Shown here in pieces: positions 25,064 through 35,360 of a stretch of 64,000 nt of DNA. The position numbers were made by a program, and so were the translations under genes. Position 1 is the stretch's first letter, and every line of letters starts with the position of its first letter. The notes below the pieces were generated by a model. That model worked only from the letters and a program-made list of their open reading frames with translations, had not been told where the DNA came from and ran no database searches. The stretch is from Pseudoalteromonas rhizosphaerae (lineage in GTDB: Bacteria; Pseudomonadota; Gammaproteobacteria; Enterobacterales; Alteromonadaceae). The stretch is from positions 186,001-250,000 of the forward strand of contig NZ_CABVLM010000001.1 of NCBI RefSeq assembly GCF_902498845.1, written 5' to 3'.

Positions 25064-27841
25064 TTGCCGTTTTTTCAGCATCGATATTTTGCATTCAGCT
25101 GTTCTATACTTTTAGGCGTGTTGGCCGGTTTTGTTAATTTACTGCCATTTTGGTTTCTCGACAGCTCTGAATTTTTATTTGGTCAGCTGTTTGTTTTAAT
25201 TTGTTTGTTGCTATTTGGCTTACGCTACGCGTTAGTTGCTTGTACTATCAGTGCGGCTTTTATTTTTTATCGTTGGGGGCATTGTTGGCCATCAATTGTG
25301 TTTGTTGGCGAAGTGCTTTGGCTGTATCACTTTAGCTTTAAAACTGCACGGCTGCTGTTTATTCGCGGTATAATTTATTGGTTGTTAATTGGTATTCCGC
25401 TGCTGGGACTCATTGGCTATTTTATCATTGAGTTGCCATTACTGGCGGTCATTACCGCCTTGGTTAAGTATTTTTTAAATGCTGCCATTGTTTTATGCGT
25501 TATTGATTTACTCAGTTTCTTCTTTATTCAGCAAGTGTGGCAAAAACGACCAAATTCGCTGTATAAAATTCTTAATTACATTGTAAGCATCCTCATTATT
25601 TTAGTGGTGTTATTAACCACCATTGTACTTACCAACAATCATTATGCGCGTATCGAATATGAAGTGAAGGCGCAGCTTGCTGAAAAATCCGAAGACATTG
25701 CTGAAAAAATTGACCTGTATTTAAATGACTATCGCCGTGGCATCGTATTAACTGCAAAAGCCATCGAGCAGGGGGTCGATAAACAGTTAGCATTGAGTCA
25801 GTTAATGGCACTATACCCTAACTTTCTTACATCAATGGTTACGGATGAAAACGCAATAGCACAGGTATTTAATCCACTTAGTTTGCAAGAAAGCTTAAAA
25901 GGCAGCAATTTATCGGTTGCCGATCGCGATTACTTTACGATCGGTAAAGACTCGCCAACAGGGTATATTTCTAATGTTTTTAGGGGCCGAGGATTTGGTA
26001 ATGAACCCATTGTGGGTGTTTCTGCACCAGTGCATATTAACGGGCGTTTTCAGGGAGTGGTTGAAGGTTCGTTAGTGTTGGGCTCCTTTTTGCAATTTAG
26101 GCCAACCATATTTGATAATGATGGTGAACTGATAATTCTTGATGCCAAAAAACACGTGGTGTTTAGCACCTTACCTAATCATTATTCGGTATTGACTCAG
26201 CTCACTGAAGATAAATTTACCCAGTTACAAGGTGATCAACAAGCCATTATGACCACCGACATTGATGGCGAACAATATTACGTAAAAATATATTTATCAC
26301 AGCAACAAGGTTGGTATGTAGCAAGCTTATTAAAACGGAAATACGCTAATCTTGTGGCGGCAAGTGCGTGGGGGCAATCACTATTACTAACTCTTGTGGT
26401 GATTATTTTGATCAGTATCTTTATCACCCAGTTGAGTCGATGGTTAGTGAGGCCAATAGATGAGCTTACTGAACAAATCGATGCCTTTGATCCTAAAGCT
26501 GAAATCAGTGATTTACAGACTCAAAATAATGCGTGGCTGGAGGTGCTGAGCTTACAGCAGCAATTTGCTACTTTAGCATTTAAATTGACCAGCAACTTTA
26601 AAGATCTAGAACAAGTAAACACTGAAAATGCAGCACTTAATCTGCATTTAAAACAGTTTAATGTAGAGCTAGAGTATCAAGTAAATGAAAAAACAGATGA
26701 ATTAGTTAAAGCAGTGGCAACTGCAAATCAGGCCAGCAAAGCTAAATCACAATTTTTAGCGAATATGAGTCATGAAATTCGCACCCCGCTTAACGGTATT
26801 ATGGGGCTGACTGATATTTTACTTAATGCTGATGACGTGAAGTTGGAATACCGCGAACAGTTGCAAATGATCCAGCAAAGCGCTAAAAATCTATTATTGA
26901 TTTTAAACGATATTTTAGACTTTTCGAAAATTGAGGAGGGGGCGGTCAAACTAGACATTCATATAGTTAATGTACGAAAACTGCTTACTCAATTAGCACA
27001 GGTGTTTACAAATACTGGCGTACAGCCAGGGGTTGAATTTATATTAAATATTGCCCCGTCAGTACCCGATGTGGTGCAGTTAGATTCACTAAGGTTAAGC
27101 CAAATTGTCAATAACTTGTTGAGTAATGCAGGGAAATTTACGAAAACTGGTAGTATAACGATGAACATTGATTATGCTGATAATCATTTATCTGTGGCTG
27201 TAACTGACACTGGCATTGGTATTTCTGGGCAACAGCAATCATCGTTGTTTCGTGAGTTTACTCAAGCTGATATTTCAACCACGCGGCAATATGGTGGCAC
27301 AGGATTAGGCTTAACTATTTGTAAGCGAATAGTTCAGTTAATGGGAGGCAAGCTTAAATTACACAGCGAGATTGGTAAAGGCAGTTGCTTTACTATCACC
27401 ATTCCTATTGAAGTAGCGCAACTTACTCATGAAGTAGACATACAGCAAAGCATTCCTGACTTAACTGGGTTGAAAGTATTACTGGTAGAAGATAATCAAA
27501 TCAATCAAATCGTTATTGCAAAAATGCTCAGTGACACCCATTGCACCTTAGAAGTTGCTAACGATGGTGAAAAAGCACTGGCGTGTTTACAACACAATAT
27601 GGCCGATATTATTTTAATGGATTGCCAAATGCCTATTATGGATGGTTATCAGTGCACAGCTGAAATCCGTAACAACAGTGCTCAATTTGGTCCTGTGATT
27701 ATTATTGCCATTACCGCAAATGCTTTTGAAGACGACCAAAAACGTTGTTTAGAAGTGGGTATGGACGATTTTATAGCCAAACCCGTGGATCGCGGCCAAC
27801 TTTTTCAATGCCTTAAAAAGTGGGCTGATACATTGAGCTAG
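25064..27841 (+). CDS. Hybrid histidine kinase with multi-helix N-terminus and periplasmic sensor
   Basis: 925 residues from a TTG at 25064 with CGGAA upstream; no in-frame ATG occurs before residue ~250. Residues ~8-165 are an array of about six membrane helices (MASE-like). Residues ~190-430 are an extracytoplasmic Cache-like sensor, followed by a TM (~441-460), HAMP-like helices and a coiled coil. HisKA has phospho-acceptor His570 in MSHEIRTPLNG. The HATPase domain has NNLLSNAGKFT, DTGIGI and GGTGLGL. A REC domain has Asp853 in ILMDCQMP. No HPt domain is present, so phosphate must pass to a separate HPt protein. It converges on the next gene with a 4-base stop overlap. Confidence 0.88.
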   Translation: MPFFQHRYFAFSCSILLGVLAGFVNLLPFWFLDSSEFLFGQLFVLICLLLFGLRYALVACTISAAFIFYRWGHCWPSIVFVGEVLWLYHFSFKTARLLFIRGIIYWLLIGIPLLGLIGYFIIELPLLAVITALVKYFLNAAIVLCVIDLLSFFFIQQVWQKRPNSLYKILNYIVSILIILVVLLTTIVLTNNHYARIEYEVKAQLAEKSEDIAEKIDLYLNDYRRGIVLTAKAIEQGVDKQLALSQLMALYPNFLTSMVTDENAIAQVFNPLSLQESLKGSNLSVADRDYFTIGKDSPTGYISNVFRGRGFGNEPIVGVSAPVHINGRFQGVVEGSLVLGSFLQFRPTIFDNDGELIILDAKKHVVFSTLPNHYSVLTQLTEDKFTQLQGDQQAIMTTDIDGEQYYVKIYLSQQQGWYVASLLKRKYANLVAASAWGQSLLLTLVVIILISIFITQLSRWLVRPIDELTEQIDAFDPKAEISDLQTQNNAWLEVLSLQQQFATLAFKLTSNFKDLEQVNTENAALNLHLKQFNVELEYQVNEKTDELVKAVATANQASKAKSQFLANMSHEIRTPLNGIMGLTDILLNADDVKLEYREQLQMIQQSAKNLLLILNDILDFSKIEEGAVKLDIHIVNVRKLLTQLAQVFTNTGVQPGVEFILNIAPSVPDVVQLDSLRLSQIVNNLLSNAGKFTKTGSITMNIDYADNHLSVAVTDTGIGISGQQQSSLFREFTQADISTTRQYGGTGLGLTICKRIVQLMGGKLKLHSEIGKGSCFTITIPIEVAQLTHEVDIQQSIPDLTGLKVLLVEDNQINQIVIAKMLSDTHCTLEVANDGEKALACLQHNMADIILMDCQMPIMDGYQCTAEIRNNSAQFGPVIIIAITANAFEDDQKRCLEVGMDDFIAKPVDRGQLFQCLKKWADTLS

Positions 27842-30800
27842 GTAGTTTGCAATTTCTCTAGCAGTGCTTGGATATACGCATCGCTAATGAGAATCTCTGC
27901 AGTTGTTGGTTTTGCAAAGTAATAACCTTGAAGGTCATCACAGCCGATACTGTTTAAAAAGCGTATTTGCTCAATTGTTTCTACGCCTTCTGCAATACAA
28001 TATAGATCTAGGTTTTCAGCTAAGGTGTGGATTGTTTTGATGATTGATTCATTATTACTATCTTGGCCGATATTACGCACAAAGCTTTGATCAATTTTAA
28101 TCACATCAATTGGAAATTGACTTAAATACGTTAAAGACGAATACCCGGTACCAAAATCATCCAGTAATAATTTAAAACCTGCGTTTCTGAGCGCTTGCAG
28201 CTGCTTAGCTGCTTTGTTTTTGTCATCAAGCAAGGTGTTTTCGGTGATCTCTAAACGTAACTGAACAGGTTTTATATGATGCTGATTTAAAATAAGTAAT
28301 AAGCGTTCGGTTAAATTAGATTTTAAAATATGCACAGGTGATAGATTTAACGATAAGTAAAACCGTGGGTTAGCTTTAAATAATGGTGCGAGATCTTCAA
28401 GTGCACGGGTCAGCGCCTGCTCGGTGAGTACATCGATTAAACCAGTTTCTTCTGCAATAGGAATAAACACTGCCGGGGATATCAATTCTGCTTGGTGTTG
28501 CCAGCGCATTAAGAGCTCTACACCTTTGATTTTTTTGCTTTTATTATTAACAATTGGCTGGTAATTATTAAAAAATAAATCGTCTTTGTAGGCATCTTTT
28601 AAGGCATTTTCGAGCAGTAGTTTTTGGGTGATTTGGTTATTCATTTGTTCAGTGAAAAACTTAAAGCCGTTGCGGCCCGATTGTTTAGCATGCATCATTG
28701 CGATGTCGGCATTTCGAATAAGCTCATCGGTGGTGTCGGCATCAAATGGGTAGAGTGCCACACCGACGCTGGCCGAGATATTAATTGCAAAATCGTTGAT
28801 CACCACCCGTTTTGCAAGTTCTTCAGTGAGGCTACGCACTAAGTTACTCAAACTTTGTGGCGAGTCTAAGTTTTTAATTAATAATAAAAACTCATCACCA
28901 CTTTGACGCCCAACAATGGCATTTTTATCAAGCATACTATTCATTCGATAGGTAATATCACATAACAGCTGATCGCCAACCGCATGACCAAACGAGTCAT
29001 TCACTGGTTTGAATTTATCTAAATCTATAAACAGTAAAGCAACTAGACTCGCATGTGTATCAGCATCTTTTATCGCATGCGATATCTTTTGATACATTAG
29101 TGACCGATTCGGTAGCTTAGTTAATGGATCATAGTTGGCCAGATAGCGCAGTTTATTTTCAGCGCGTTTTTGCTCGGTTAGATCAGAAATAACCACCACA
29201 TAATAACTCACTACATTACTGTCTTTTGCCACAGCGGTAATACTGATATGAATAGGGTGCGACGGGTTTATCTTAGTTTTTATATATGCGTCACCACGCC
29301 AGTTCTGCTTTGGCTGCAATGATTTTAGAATATTGATGAAGTCGACATATTGTTTTTTCCCCAGTGCTGCTAAAAACCTTTTTAGCTCAAGCTTTGCTGG
29401 TTTTTTTTGCATTGAGAAGGCTTCAGCAAAGCTATTATTAACAGAAAATGGAATAAGTTGACTGTCTAAAATAAGTAGCCAATCGTTTATTTGGCTAAAG
29501 GCTTCGCCTAATACCGCAGCTTGATGTGCTGTAGCACGCTGCTCTGTAATATTAGTATAGATTCCAGCTAATCTTGTAGGATAGCCTTGCTCGTTCGTTT
29601 CAATCACTTTACCGATATCGTGATACCAAAGCCAGTTTCCATTAGCATGTTGAAGCCGATACGTGACCTGCCATTGTTGAGCATTTTTTTGAGTGATGAA
29701 TAAATGCCAATCATGCAGTATTTTGCGTTTATCATCAGGGTGTATTAATGCGCAAAAATCGTCAAAATTGAACTTTTGTGGCAAAGTTTTATAGCCTAGC
29801 TCATGTTTTAAGCGCTGCTGCTTTATCCAATGTGCGGCAATATCAACTTCCCATACACCGCTTTTACTACTGTTTAAAGCAAGCTCTGTTTGTTGTTGTG
29901 ATTGCAGTATTTCATCATGAGTATGCTTAATAATGCGCTGACGAGAGCGGTATTGCCAAAAAATAACAAATAGCACTAAAAACGTAAGTAATAAATAAAG
30001 GCTTATTGCAAGTGGCGAGCGCCACGGCGCATAAGCAACAGTAAAGTTAAGCGTTTTTTCATCACCGAGGCCTGAGTCATTTAAGTTATATGCTGCGATT
30101 GTTAGTTGATAATCACCAGCAGGAAGCTTAGTAAAAAAGACTTTATTATTGTTTAGCTTGTCATAGCTTAACTTATTGGGGCCGGTTAATGACACTTTAT
30201 AGCGTGTTCTATCTACATTTTGAAAATCAAAGTTAGAAAAACTAACTTCTAAGCCCACGTCTTCATCAGTCAGTTGTAAACGTTGCTTGGCGTATTGCAA
30301 TGGGTGATAATTAAGTGCGCGGGAGAGTAACGATATATCGGTGATTTCAGTCACAGTGCTGTCACGATCATTAGGGACAGATAAAAAGTCTTGCGGGGCA
30401 AGTGTTAGTACGCCGCGAGTACTGCCAAAAGCTAAGCGGCCATCTTTTAACTGAGTGTGTGAGTCAATATTAAATTCATTCACAGTTAAGCCATCTTTAA
30501 CTGTGTATGCATTTAATTGCATTGAGCTTAAATCGAGCCGATAAAGGCCATTTTTACTGCTGATCCATAAAAAGCCAAATTGGTCGATTTGCAAGGCGAC
30601 AATTGTTTTAGTTTTAATGCCATTACTGAGGTTTATACGGTGTTTTACTTCGTAACTGTTGGCGTCAAGACCAATTAGCCCTTCTTGGGAGGAGGCAAGC
30701 CAAAGGGTATTGTTATAATCGATCACCCAATCATCGATAGTGACATAATTTATTGGGTTATAATTTTCGACTTCGTAGATCAAGGTGAGTTTTTGGCTGG

Positions 30801-32376
30801 ACTCATTATAACGATATAGCGCGCCAGATACGCTGATCAAGTAGTCATCGGGTTTATTGGGCAACGGTTTTAAAAAAGCGTGCACATTGACGGGATCTAA
30901 CTGCTCTTTGAGACCTTTAATTACGTTAGTCTGACCACTGTTTCCATCATACAGGAAATAATCATTTTCGCTAAAAAATGCAAAGGTATCAGTCGTGATT
31001 TGGTGATAGCCATAGCCTGGGCCGCTGTCGAGAATGGCTTGAGTATTGCCTTGCATTGGTAGAGCTATTTTTTGTTCGGTTTTTTTGTCAAATAAAGCAA
31101 GACCATCATAGAGCAGTAACCACAAATAACGGTCTGGCTCATTTAAGTGTGCCGAGGCAATACCATACACAGCAAATTGGCCATAAAACGCTTTGCTGTC
31201 ATTGCTGGCTAAGTAAGTTTTTTCGGTAGTCCCATCTAGGCGTATTTTGGCTAGGCCATTATCGGTGCCCAGCCACACGGCGTTATCGTCTTGGTAAACA
31301 GCAAGGATCACATTGCTGTGCAATTTATCATTACTGGTGATTTGAATATTGCCAAAACGCCTTGCTAAAGTGGACCAAGTAAAAACGCCTTGCGAGCGCG
31401 AGGCAAGCCACATAAGGCCTGTTTTATCAACCATCACATCTAAAATAGTGTTGTCGGTCATGTGAAATTTACTTTGATCAAAACGTAAAAGAAACTCATT
31501 GTGATCATTATGGCGATGGTATTGATAAAGGCCATCCTCAGTGACTATAAATTCACCATAAGGGGTATTAACATAATCCCAAATATTATGTGCCGCGAGT
31601 AACGTTTTTACGTTGTTGAAGTCTAATAACTCATTGTTATTAAAAGCAATAGAATAAAACCCTTCGACTGTGCCAACCAGTAAACCAAGCTGCGAGTCGA
31701 TGGATAAAAATTTGATATTGTTATTATCTGGATTGAGCTTGTCTTTGGCAACTAAAGGTATTTTAGTAATATGTTCATCAATTAATGATTTTGAGTACAA
31801 ACCATCAGTGGTAGCAATATACAAAAAGTCATTATGAACAGTAATTGCGCGGACAAAATTTTCATCTTTACTGATTGAAAACTCGTGAGTAAAGGTATTT
31901 TTTTGTGGGTCAAAAGCATATACATGTTCGTTAATAGCATAATAAAACAACTGCTGATGTTCGGCGATGGCAAAAATAGGAGAAAAATGCTTCTCTTCGG
32001 CGTTTAATTTACCTGAATAAATTTTACTAACTTTGAGTGTCACAGGATCAATAAGAAATGCACCAGAATACTCAGTTGATACAAAAATATCGCCGTTGTG
32101 TGTTTCGAACAATACAATAATTGAGAGTTGATCCAGTGAGTATTCACCAGAGAATATTTTTACCTCATAGCCATCAAACCGGTTTAAACCCTGTAATGTA
32201 CCGATCCAAATAAACCCCAGTTTATCTTGCAGTGTGCTAGTAACGTGGCCTTGTGATAACCCTTCATCCGTGGATAAGCGTTGCAATTGCTGAGCATAGC
32301 TTTGAGCATTGGAATTAACACTAAACCAAGTGCATAAAATACTAAATAAGATGAAAAAAAAGTTACTCAATCGCAC
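27838..32376 (-). CDS. Propeller-Y_Y_Y-PAS-GGDEF-EAL c-di-GMP sensor protein
   Basis: 1512 residues. After a signal peptide (MRLSNFFFILFSILCTWFSVNS) comes a two-component-regulator propeller (~30-690; repeats such as LGFIWIGTLQGLNRFDGYEV), a Y_Y_Y domain (~700-770), one TM (~775-797), two PAS/PAC domains (~830-945 and ~950-1065), a GGDEF domain (~1075-1225) and an EAL domain (~1240-1500). The cyclase motif reads SGDEF and the RxxD I-site is missing. The EAL motif reads ELL (GVELLMRW) but DDFGTGYSSL and KIDQSFV are intact. Phosphodiesterase activity is plausible; cyclase activity is doubtful. The propeller probably binds a polysaccharide or peptide in the periplasm. Confidence 0.9.
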   Translation of the reverse strand: MRLSNFFFILFSILCTWFSVNSNAQSYAQQLQRLSTDEGLSQGHVTSTLQDKLGFIWIGTLQGLNRFDGYEVKIFSGEYSLDQLSIIVLFETHNGDIFVSTEYSGAFLIDPVTLKVSKIYSGKLNAEEKHFSPIFAIAEHQQLFYYAINEHVYAFDPQKNTFTHEFSISKDENFVRAITVHNDFLYIATTDGLYSKSLIDEHITKIPLVAKDKLNPDNNNIKFLSIDSQLGLLVGTVEGFYSIAFNNNELLDFNNVKTLLAAHNIWDYVNTPYGEFIVTEDGLYQYHRHNDHNEFLLRFDQSKFHMTDNTILDVMVDKTGLMWLASRSQGVFTWSTLARRFGNIQITSNDKLHSNVILAVYQDDNAVWLGTDNGLAKIRLDGTTEKTYLASNDSKAFYGQFAVYGIASAHLNEPDRYLWLLLYDGLALFDKKTEQKIALPMQGNTQAILDSGPGYGYHQITTDTFAFFSENDYFLYDGNSGQTNVIKGLKEQLDPVNVHAFLKPLPNKPDDYLISVSGALYRYNESSQKLTLIYEVENYNPINYVTIDDWVIDYNNTLWLASSQEGLIGLDANSYEVKHRINLSNGIKTKTIVALQIDQFGFLWISSKNGLYRLDLSSMQLNAYTVKDGLTVNEFNIDSHTQLKDGRLAFGSTRGVLTLAPQDFLSVPNDRDSTVTEITDISLLSRALNYHPLQYAKQRLQLTDEDVGLEVSFSNFDFQNVDRTRYKVSLTGPNKLSYDKLNNNKVFFTKLPAGDYQLTIAAYNLNDSGLGDEKTLNFTVAYAPWRSPLAISLYLLLTFLVLFVIFWQYRSRQRIIKHTHDEILQSQQQTELALNSSKSGVWEVDIAAHWIKQQRLKHELGYKTLPQKFNFDDFCALIHPDDKRKILHDWHLFITQKNAQQWQVTYRLQHANGNWLWYHDIGKVIETNEQGYPTRLAGIYTNITEQRATAHQAAVLGEAFSQINDWLLILDSQLIPFSVNNSFAEAFSMQKKPAKLELKRFLAALGKKQYVDFINILKSLQPKQNWRGDAYIKTKINPSHPIHISITAVAKDSNVVSYYVVVISDLTEQKRAENKLRYLANYDPLTKLPNRSLMYQKISHAIKDADTHASLVALLFIDLDKFKPVNDSFGHAVGDQLLCDITYRMNSMLDKNAIVGRQSGDEFLLLIKNLDSPQSLSNLVRSLTEELAKRVVINDFAINISASVGVALYPFDADTTDELIRNADIAMMHAKQSGRNGFKFFTEQMNNQITQKLLLENALKDAYKDDLFFNNYQPIVNNKSKKIKGVELLMRWQHQAELISPAVFIPIAEETGLIDVLTEQALTRALEDLAPLFKANPRFYLSLNLSPVHILKSNLTERLLLILNQHHIKPVQLRLEITENTLLDDKNKAAKQLQALRNAGFKLLLDDFGTGYSSLTYLSQFPIDVIKIDQSFVRNIGQDSNNESIIKTIHTLAENLDLYCIAEGVETIEQIRFLNSIGCDDLQGYYFAKPTTAEILISDAYIQALLEKLQTT

Positions 32377-32523
32377 TTAAGGTACTGCTCCCCTGAGATA
32401 AAGTGGTTGTTAGCCGTTAGTAAATATAGCATAACAATTTACAGTTGAATTAAAGAATTAGCTATATAAGATATACATTTGTATAACAAATCACTTATGC
32501 TGTTAGTTATGTTTAGATCACGG

Positions 32524-33087
32524 ATGTTCACATTGCCTCATTCATTTAATGCTCACACCATGCAAAGTCTGCTGTTAGTTGTCGATATTCAAGACAAATT
32601 AAGTCCTGCGATGCCTCGGTATGAACAAGTAAAACAGGTCACAGTGCAATTAGTAAAAGCCGCACAATTGTTGCATATTCCTATTTTAGTCACCGAACAA
32701 TATAAACAAGGGCTTGGCGAAACTGATCAGCAATTAAAAGCTCAGATTGGGCAGGCTGAATACTTTGATAAAACCAACTTTAGCGCGTGTAAAGAGGCTG
32801 GTTTTTTAGAGCTTATTGCTAGCTATAAACGCCCGCAAATTATTGTAGTTGGTATGGAAGCGCATGTATGCGTATTACAAACTTGTTTAGATTTACTGGC
32901 GCAAGGTTATCAGGTGTTTTTAGTCATGGATGCGGTTAGTTCGCGTAATGATCTGCACCGCGATTTAGCTATAGCTCAGTTAAGACAAGCAGGTGCTGTG
33001 ATCAGCTGCGCTGAAAGTGTGATTTTTCAATGGACCGAAGTGGCAGCGACACCTGTATTTAAAGAGATTTTAAAGATTGTTAAATAA
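32524..33087 (+). CDS. Isochorismatase-family cysteine hydrolase
   Basis: 187 residues from the ATG at 32524; longer starts (TTG 32479) and a shorter one (32560) are possible and no ribosome site decides. The triad is visible: Asp21 in VVDIQD, Lys83 in FDKTNFSAC and Cys116 in AHVCVLQT, preceded by the cis-peptide region VVGMEAH. Cytoplasmic YcaC-like enzyme of unknown substrate. It lies 99 bases upstream of a siderophore receptor, but a Fur-like site between them suggests separate control. Confidence 0.82.
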   Translation: MFTLPHSFNAHTMQSLLLVVDIQDKLSPAMPRYEQVKQVTVQLVKAAQLLHIPILVTEQYKQGLGETDQQLKAQIGQAEYFDKTNFSACKEAGFLELIASYKRPQIIVVGMEAHVCVLQTCLDLLAQGYQVFLVMDAVSSRNDLHRDLAIAQLRQAGAVISCAESVIFQWTEVAATPVFKEILKIVK

Positions 33088-33128
33088 GCTTGGCAACAAG
33101 AAGAGAATAATTTCACTTCGGCATTGTA

Positions 33129-33152
33129 AATGATAGTGGTTTTTATTATCAT
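33129..33152 (+). promoter_or_regulatory. Candidate Fur box upstream of the siderophore receptor
   Basis: AATGATAGTGGTTTTTATT (33129-33147) fits the AATGANAATNATTNTCATT consensus at 16 of 19 positions (counting N). An overlapping, weaker half continues to TTATCAT at 33152. The site is ~35 bases upstream of the receptor start codon. Confidence 0.55.
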
Positions 33153-33186
33153 GCCGTAAATTATTTTGATTGCTGTATAAATATCA

Positions 33187-35343
33187 ATGAAACCTTCTTT
33201 AATAGCATTAGCCCTAAGTTCTATTACCATGACGCCTGTTGTCGTTGCTGCGCAAACAACAGCAGCAGGATCTGCAACTGATGAGTCTACTGTTGTAAAA
33301 AACGACATAGAAACCATTTCAGTCGTTGGACGAGCGTTTTCACTGTATCGCCCAACAGAATCAACGTTTGGTACTCGTACCGATACGCCGCTAGAGAAAA
33401 TTCCACAGTCAATTCAGGTTATTCCGCAAGCGTTAATCAGCGATCAGGCTGCACGTCAAGTAACTGATCTATACAGCAATATTGCGGGTGTTAATGGCTT
33501 TAGTTACTCAGGTGTTACGTTTCGTGGTTTTCGCCAAGATGAAATTTTATACGATGGTGTAAAAGGTGACCCATTTAGTGGTTTTGCGGTACCACAGTTG
33601 TTTAATATTGAGCAAGTGGCTGTTTTAAAAGGCCCTAGTGGCGCTGTGTACGGCAGTGGTAACCCTGGCGGGATCATTAATTATATGACCAAAAAGCCCA
33701 GCTATGATAGTAAAACAACCGTTGCAGTTGAACTGGGTAATGATGATTTTTTTAGTGCCGCAGTCGAATCAACTGGCAGTGCCAATGACGCACAGACCCA
33801 AGCCTACCGTGTTGGTATTTATAAAGATTCAGATAAACCATTTCGTGAAAATACCAGCGAAGATAATACTATTATTGATTTAGGCTATCGTTTTGATTTT
33901 AATAACGACACTAATCTGGTATTGCAATATACCCATGTTGATCAAGATCTAGGCGGCGCTAGATTACGTGGCGTGCCAGTGGATAAAAACGGTAACTTCA
34001 TTGCTGACATTAGTTGGAATCATAATGAAGCAACGGATTATCAAACTGTTATTGCTGACGTGTTTCAAGCAAGTTTTCAGCACCAATTTAATGAGGTATT
34101 TCGCAGTGATATCACTGCGCGTTATTTTAGTAACGATGCCAATCAAAACTATCATGAGCCGCGTGGACTAAGTGACACAGATGGCGATGGAGTACTGGAT
34201 TGGAGCGAGCGCGAATTTCGTGATCAACAACGCGAAAATACCGGGCTTAGTTTTACTGCCAATTTAATTGCTGACACTGAGCTTGCCGCTATGCAACATG
34301 TGATGCTGGTGGGGGTAGATTGGTATAAACATGAGTTTGAATCAGCATATAGAACAGCTGTACAAGCCAGCAAAGGCGGCCCAGTGCCAGGGATCTCAAT
34401 ATTAAATCCTGTGTATGGACTGACTTCAAAAGATGATTATGATTTAGCAAACGTAACGCCGCGTTTATCAAGTACTGAGTCAACACGTATTGGCCTGTAT
34501 GCACAAGACCAAGTTGATGTTACCGATAAATGGAATGTTACGGTTGGCTTACGATACGATCGTTTTGAAGACACCGATGTGCTTAATAACACCGAGTTTT
34601 CAGACAGCGATGTGACGTATCGTATTGGCACAAGTTATAACTTAAACGATACCTTTTTCCCTTATGCGCTGTATGGCACAGGCTTTATGCCACAATCAGC
34701 CAGTAACCAAAATCAAGATGTAGGCGGGCCATTTAAACCTGAGCACAGCAATATTCGTGAACTTGGTTTACGTACTAAGTTACTTGATGACTCGTTGGCT
34801 GTGAACATGGCAACCTATCGCATTATCCGTAACAATATTTTACAAGCAAGCACTGAGATATCAGACACCGGCGTTGATCAAATGGAAGCGTTAGGCGAAG
34901 TTGACAGCCGAGGCTTTGAACTTGAGATTGTTGGTGATATCACTGAGCGATTAGTGATCACAGCAAGTTACGCATACAACGACACGCGTATTGTTGAGCA
35001 AAGTGAAAAATTTTCCGCGCAAGCAAAAGGCAGCGATAAATTTGCCAATGCGCCACAAAATACCGCAGGATTGTGGACGCGTTATGAGTTACCGCAGTTG
35101 CACTCATCAATCGCGGCAGGTCTTGATTATGTTGATGAACAAGTCAGTTTAGACGGTGATAAAGTACAGCCGTATACCGTTTATAACATGGCTTGGAAGA
35201 CTGAATATCAACAATGGGTTTGGCAGCTCTCAGTTAAAAACGTGTTTGATAAAGAGTATGCATCAAGTGGCTTTATAACTCGTGCTGGGCATTTCCCGGG
35301 GGAACCACGCCGCGTCTATTTGTCGGCTAAGTACACATTCTAA
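33187..35343 (+). CDS. TonB-dependent siderophore receptor
   Basis: A 718-residue outer-membrane receptor: signal peptide (MKPSLIALALSSITMTPVVVAA), TonB-box-like ETISVVG (~48-54), then a plug with TPLEKIPQSIQVIPQALISDQ, IAGVNGFSYSGVTFRGF and FNIEQVAVLKGPSGAVYGSG, typical of the FhuE/FpvA hydroxamate-type siderophore receptor family. The barrel ends in RRVYLSAKYTF. It is followed after 17 bases by a PepSY protein, a common iron-uptake pairing. The siderophore cannot be named. Confidence 0.9.
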   Translation: MKPSLIALALSSITMTPVVVAAQTTAAGSATDESTVVKNDIETISVVGRAFSLYRPTESTFGTRTDTPLEKIPQSIQVIPQALISDQAARQVTDLYSNIAGVNGFSYSGVTFRGFRQDEILYDGVKGDPFSGFAVPQLFNIEQVAVLKGPSGAVYGSGNPGGIINYMTKKPSYDSKTTVAVELGNDDFFSAAVESTGSANDAQTQAYRVGIYKDSDKPFRENTSEDNTIIDLGYRFDFNNDTNLVLQYTHVDQDLGGARLRGVPVDKNGNFIADISWNHNEATDYQTVIADVFQASFQHQFNEVFRSDITARYFSNDANQNYHEPRGLSDTDGDGVLDWSEREFRDQQRENTGLSFTANLIADTELAAMQHVMLVGVDWYKHEFESAYRTAVQASKGGPVPGISILNPVYGLTSKDDYDLANVTPRLSSTESTRIGLYAQDQVDVTDKWNVTVGLRYDRFEDTDVLNNTEFSDSDVTYRIGTSYNLNDTFFPYALYGTGFMPQSASNQNQDVGGPFKPEHSNIRELGLRTKLLDDSLAVNMATYRIIRNNILQASTEISDTGVDQMEALGEVDSRGFELEIVGDITERLVITASYAYNDTRIVEQSEKFSAQAKGSDKFANAPQNTAGLWTRYELPQLHSSIAAGLDYVDEQVSLDGDKVQPYTVYNMAWKTEYQQWVWQLSVKNVFDKEYASSGFITRAGHFPGEPRRVYLSAKYTF

Positions 35344-35360
35344 ACTGACAATTTCGTACT

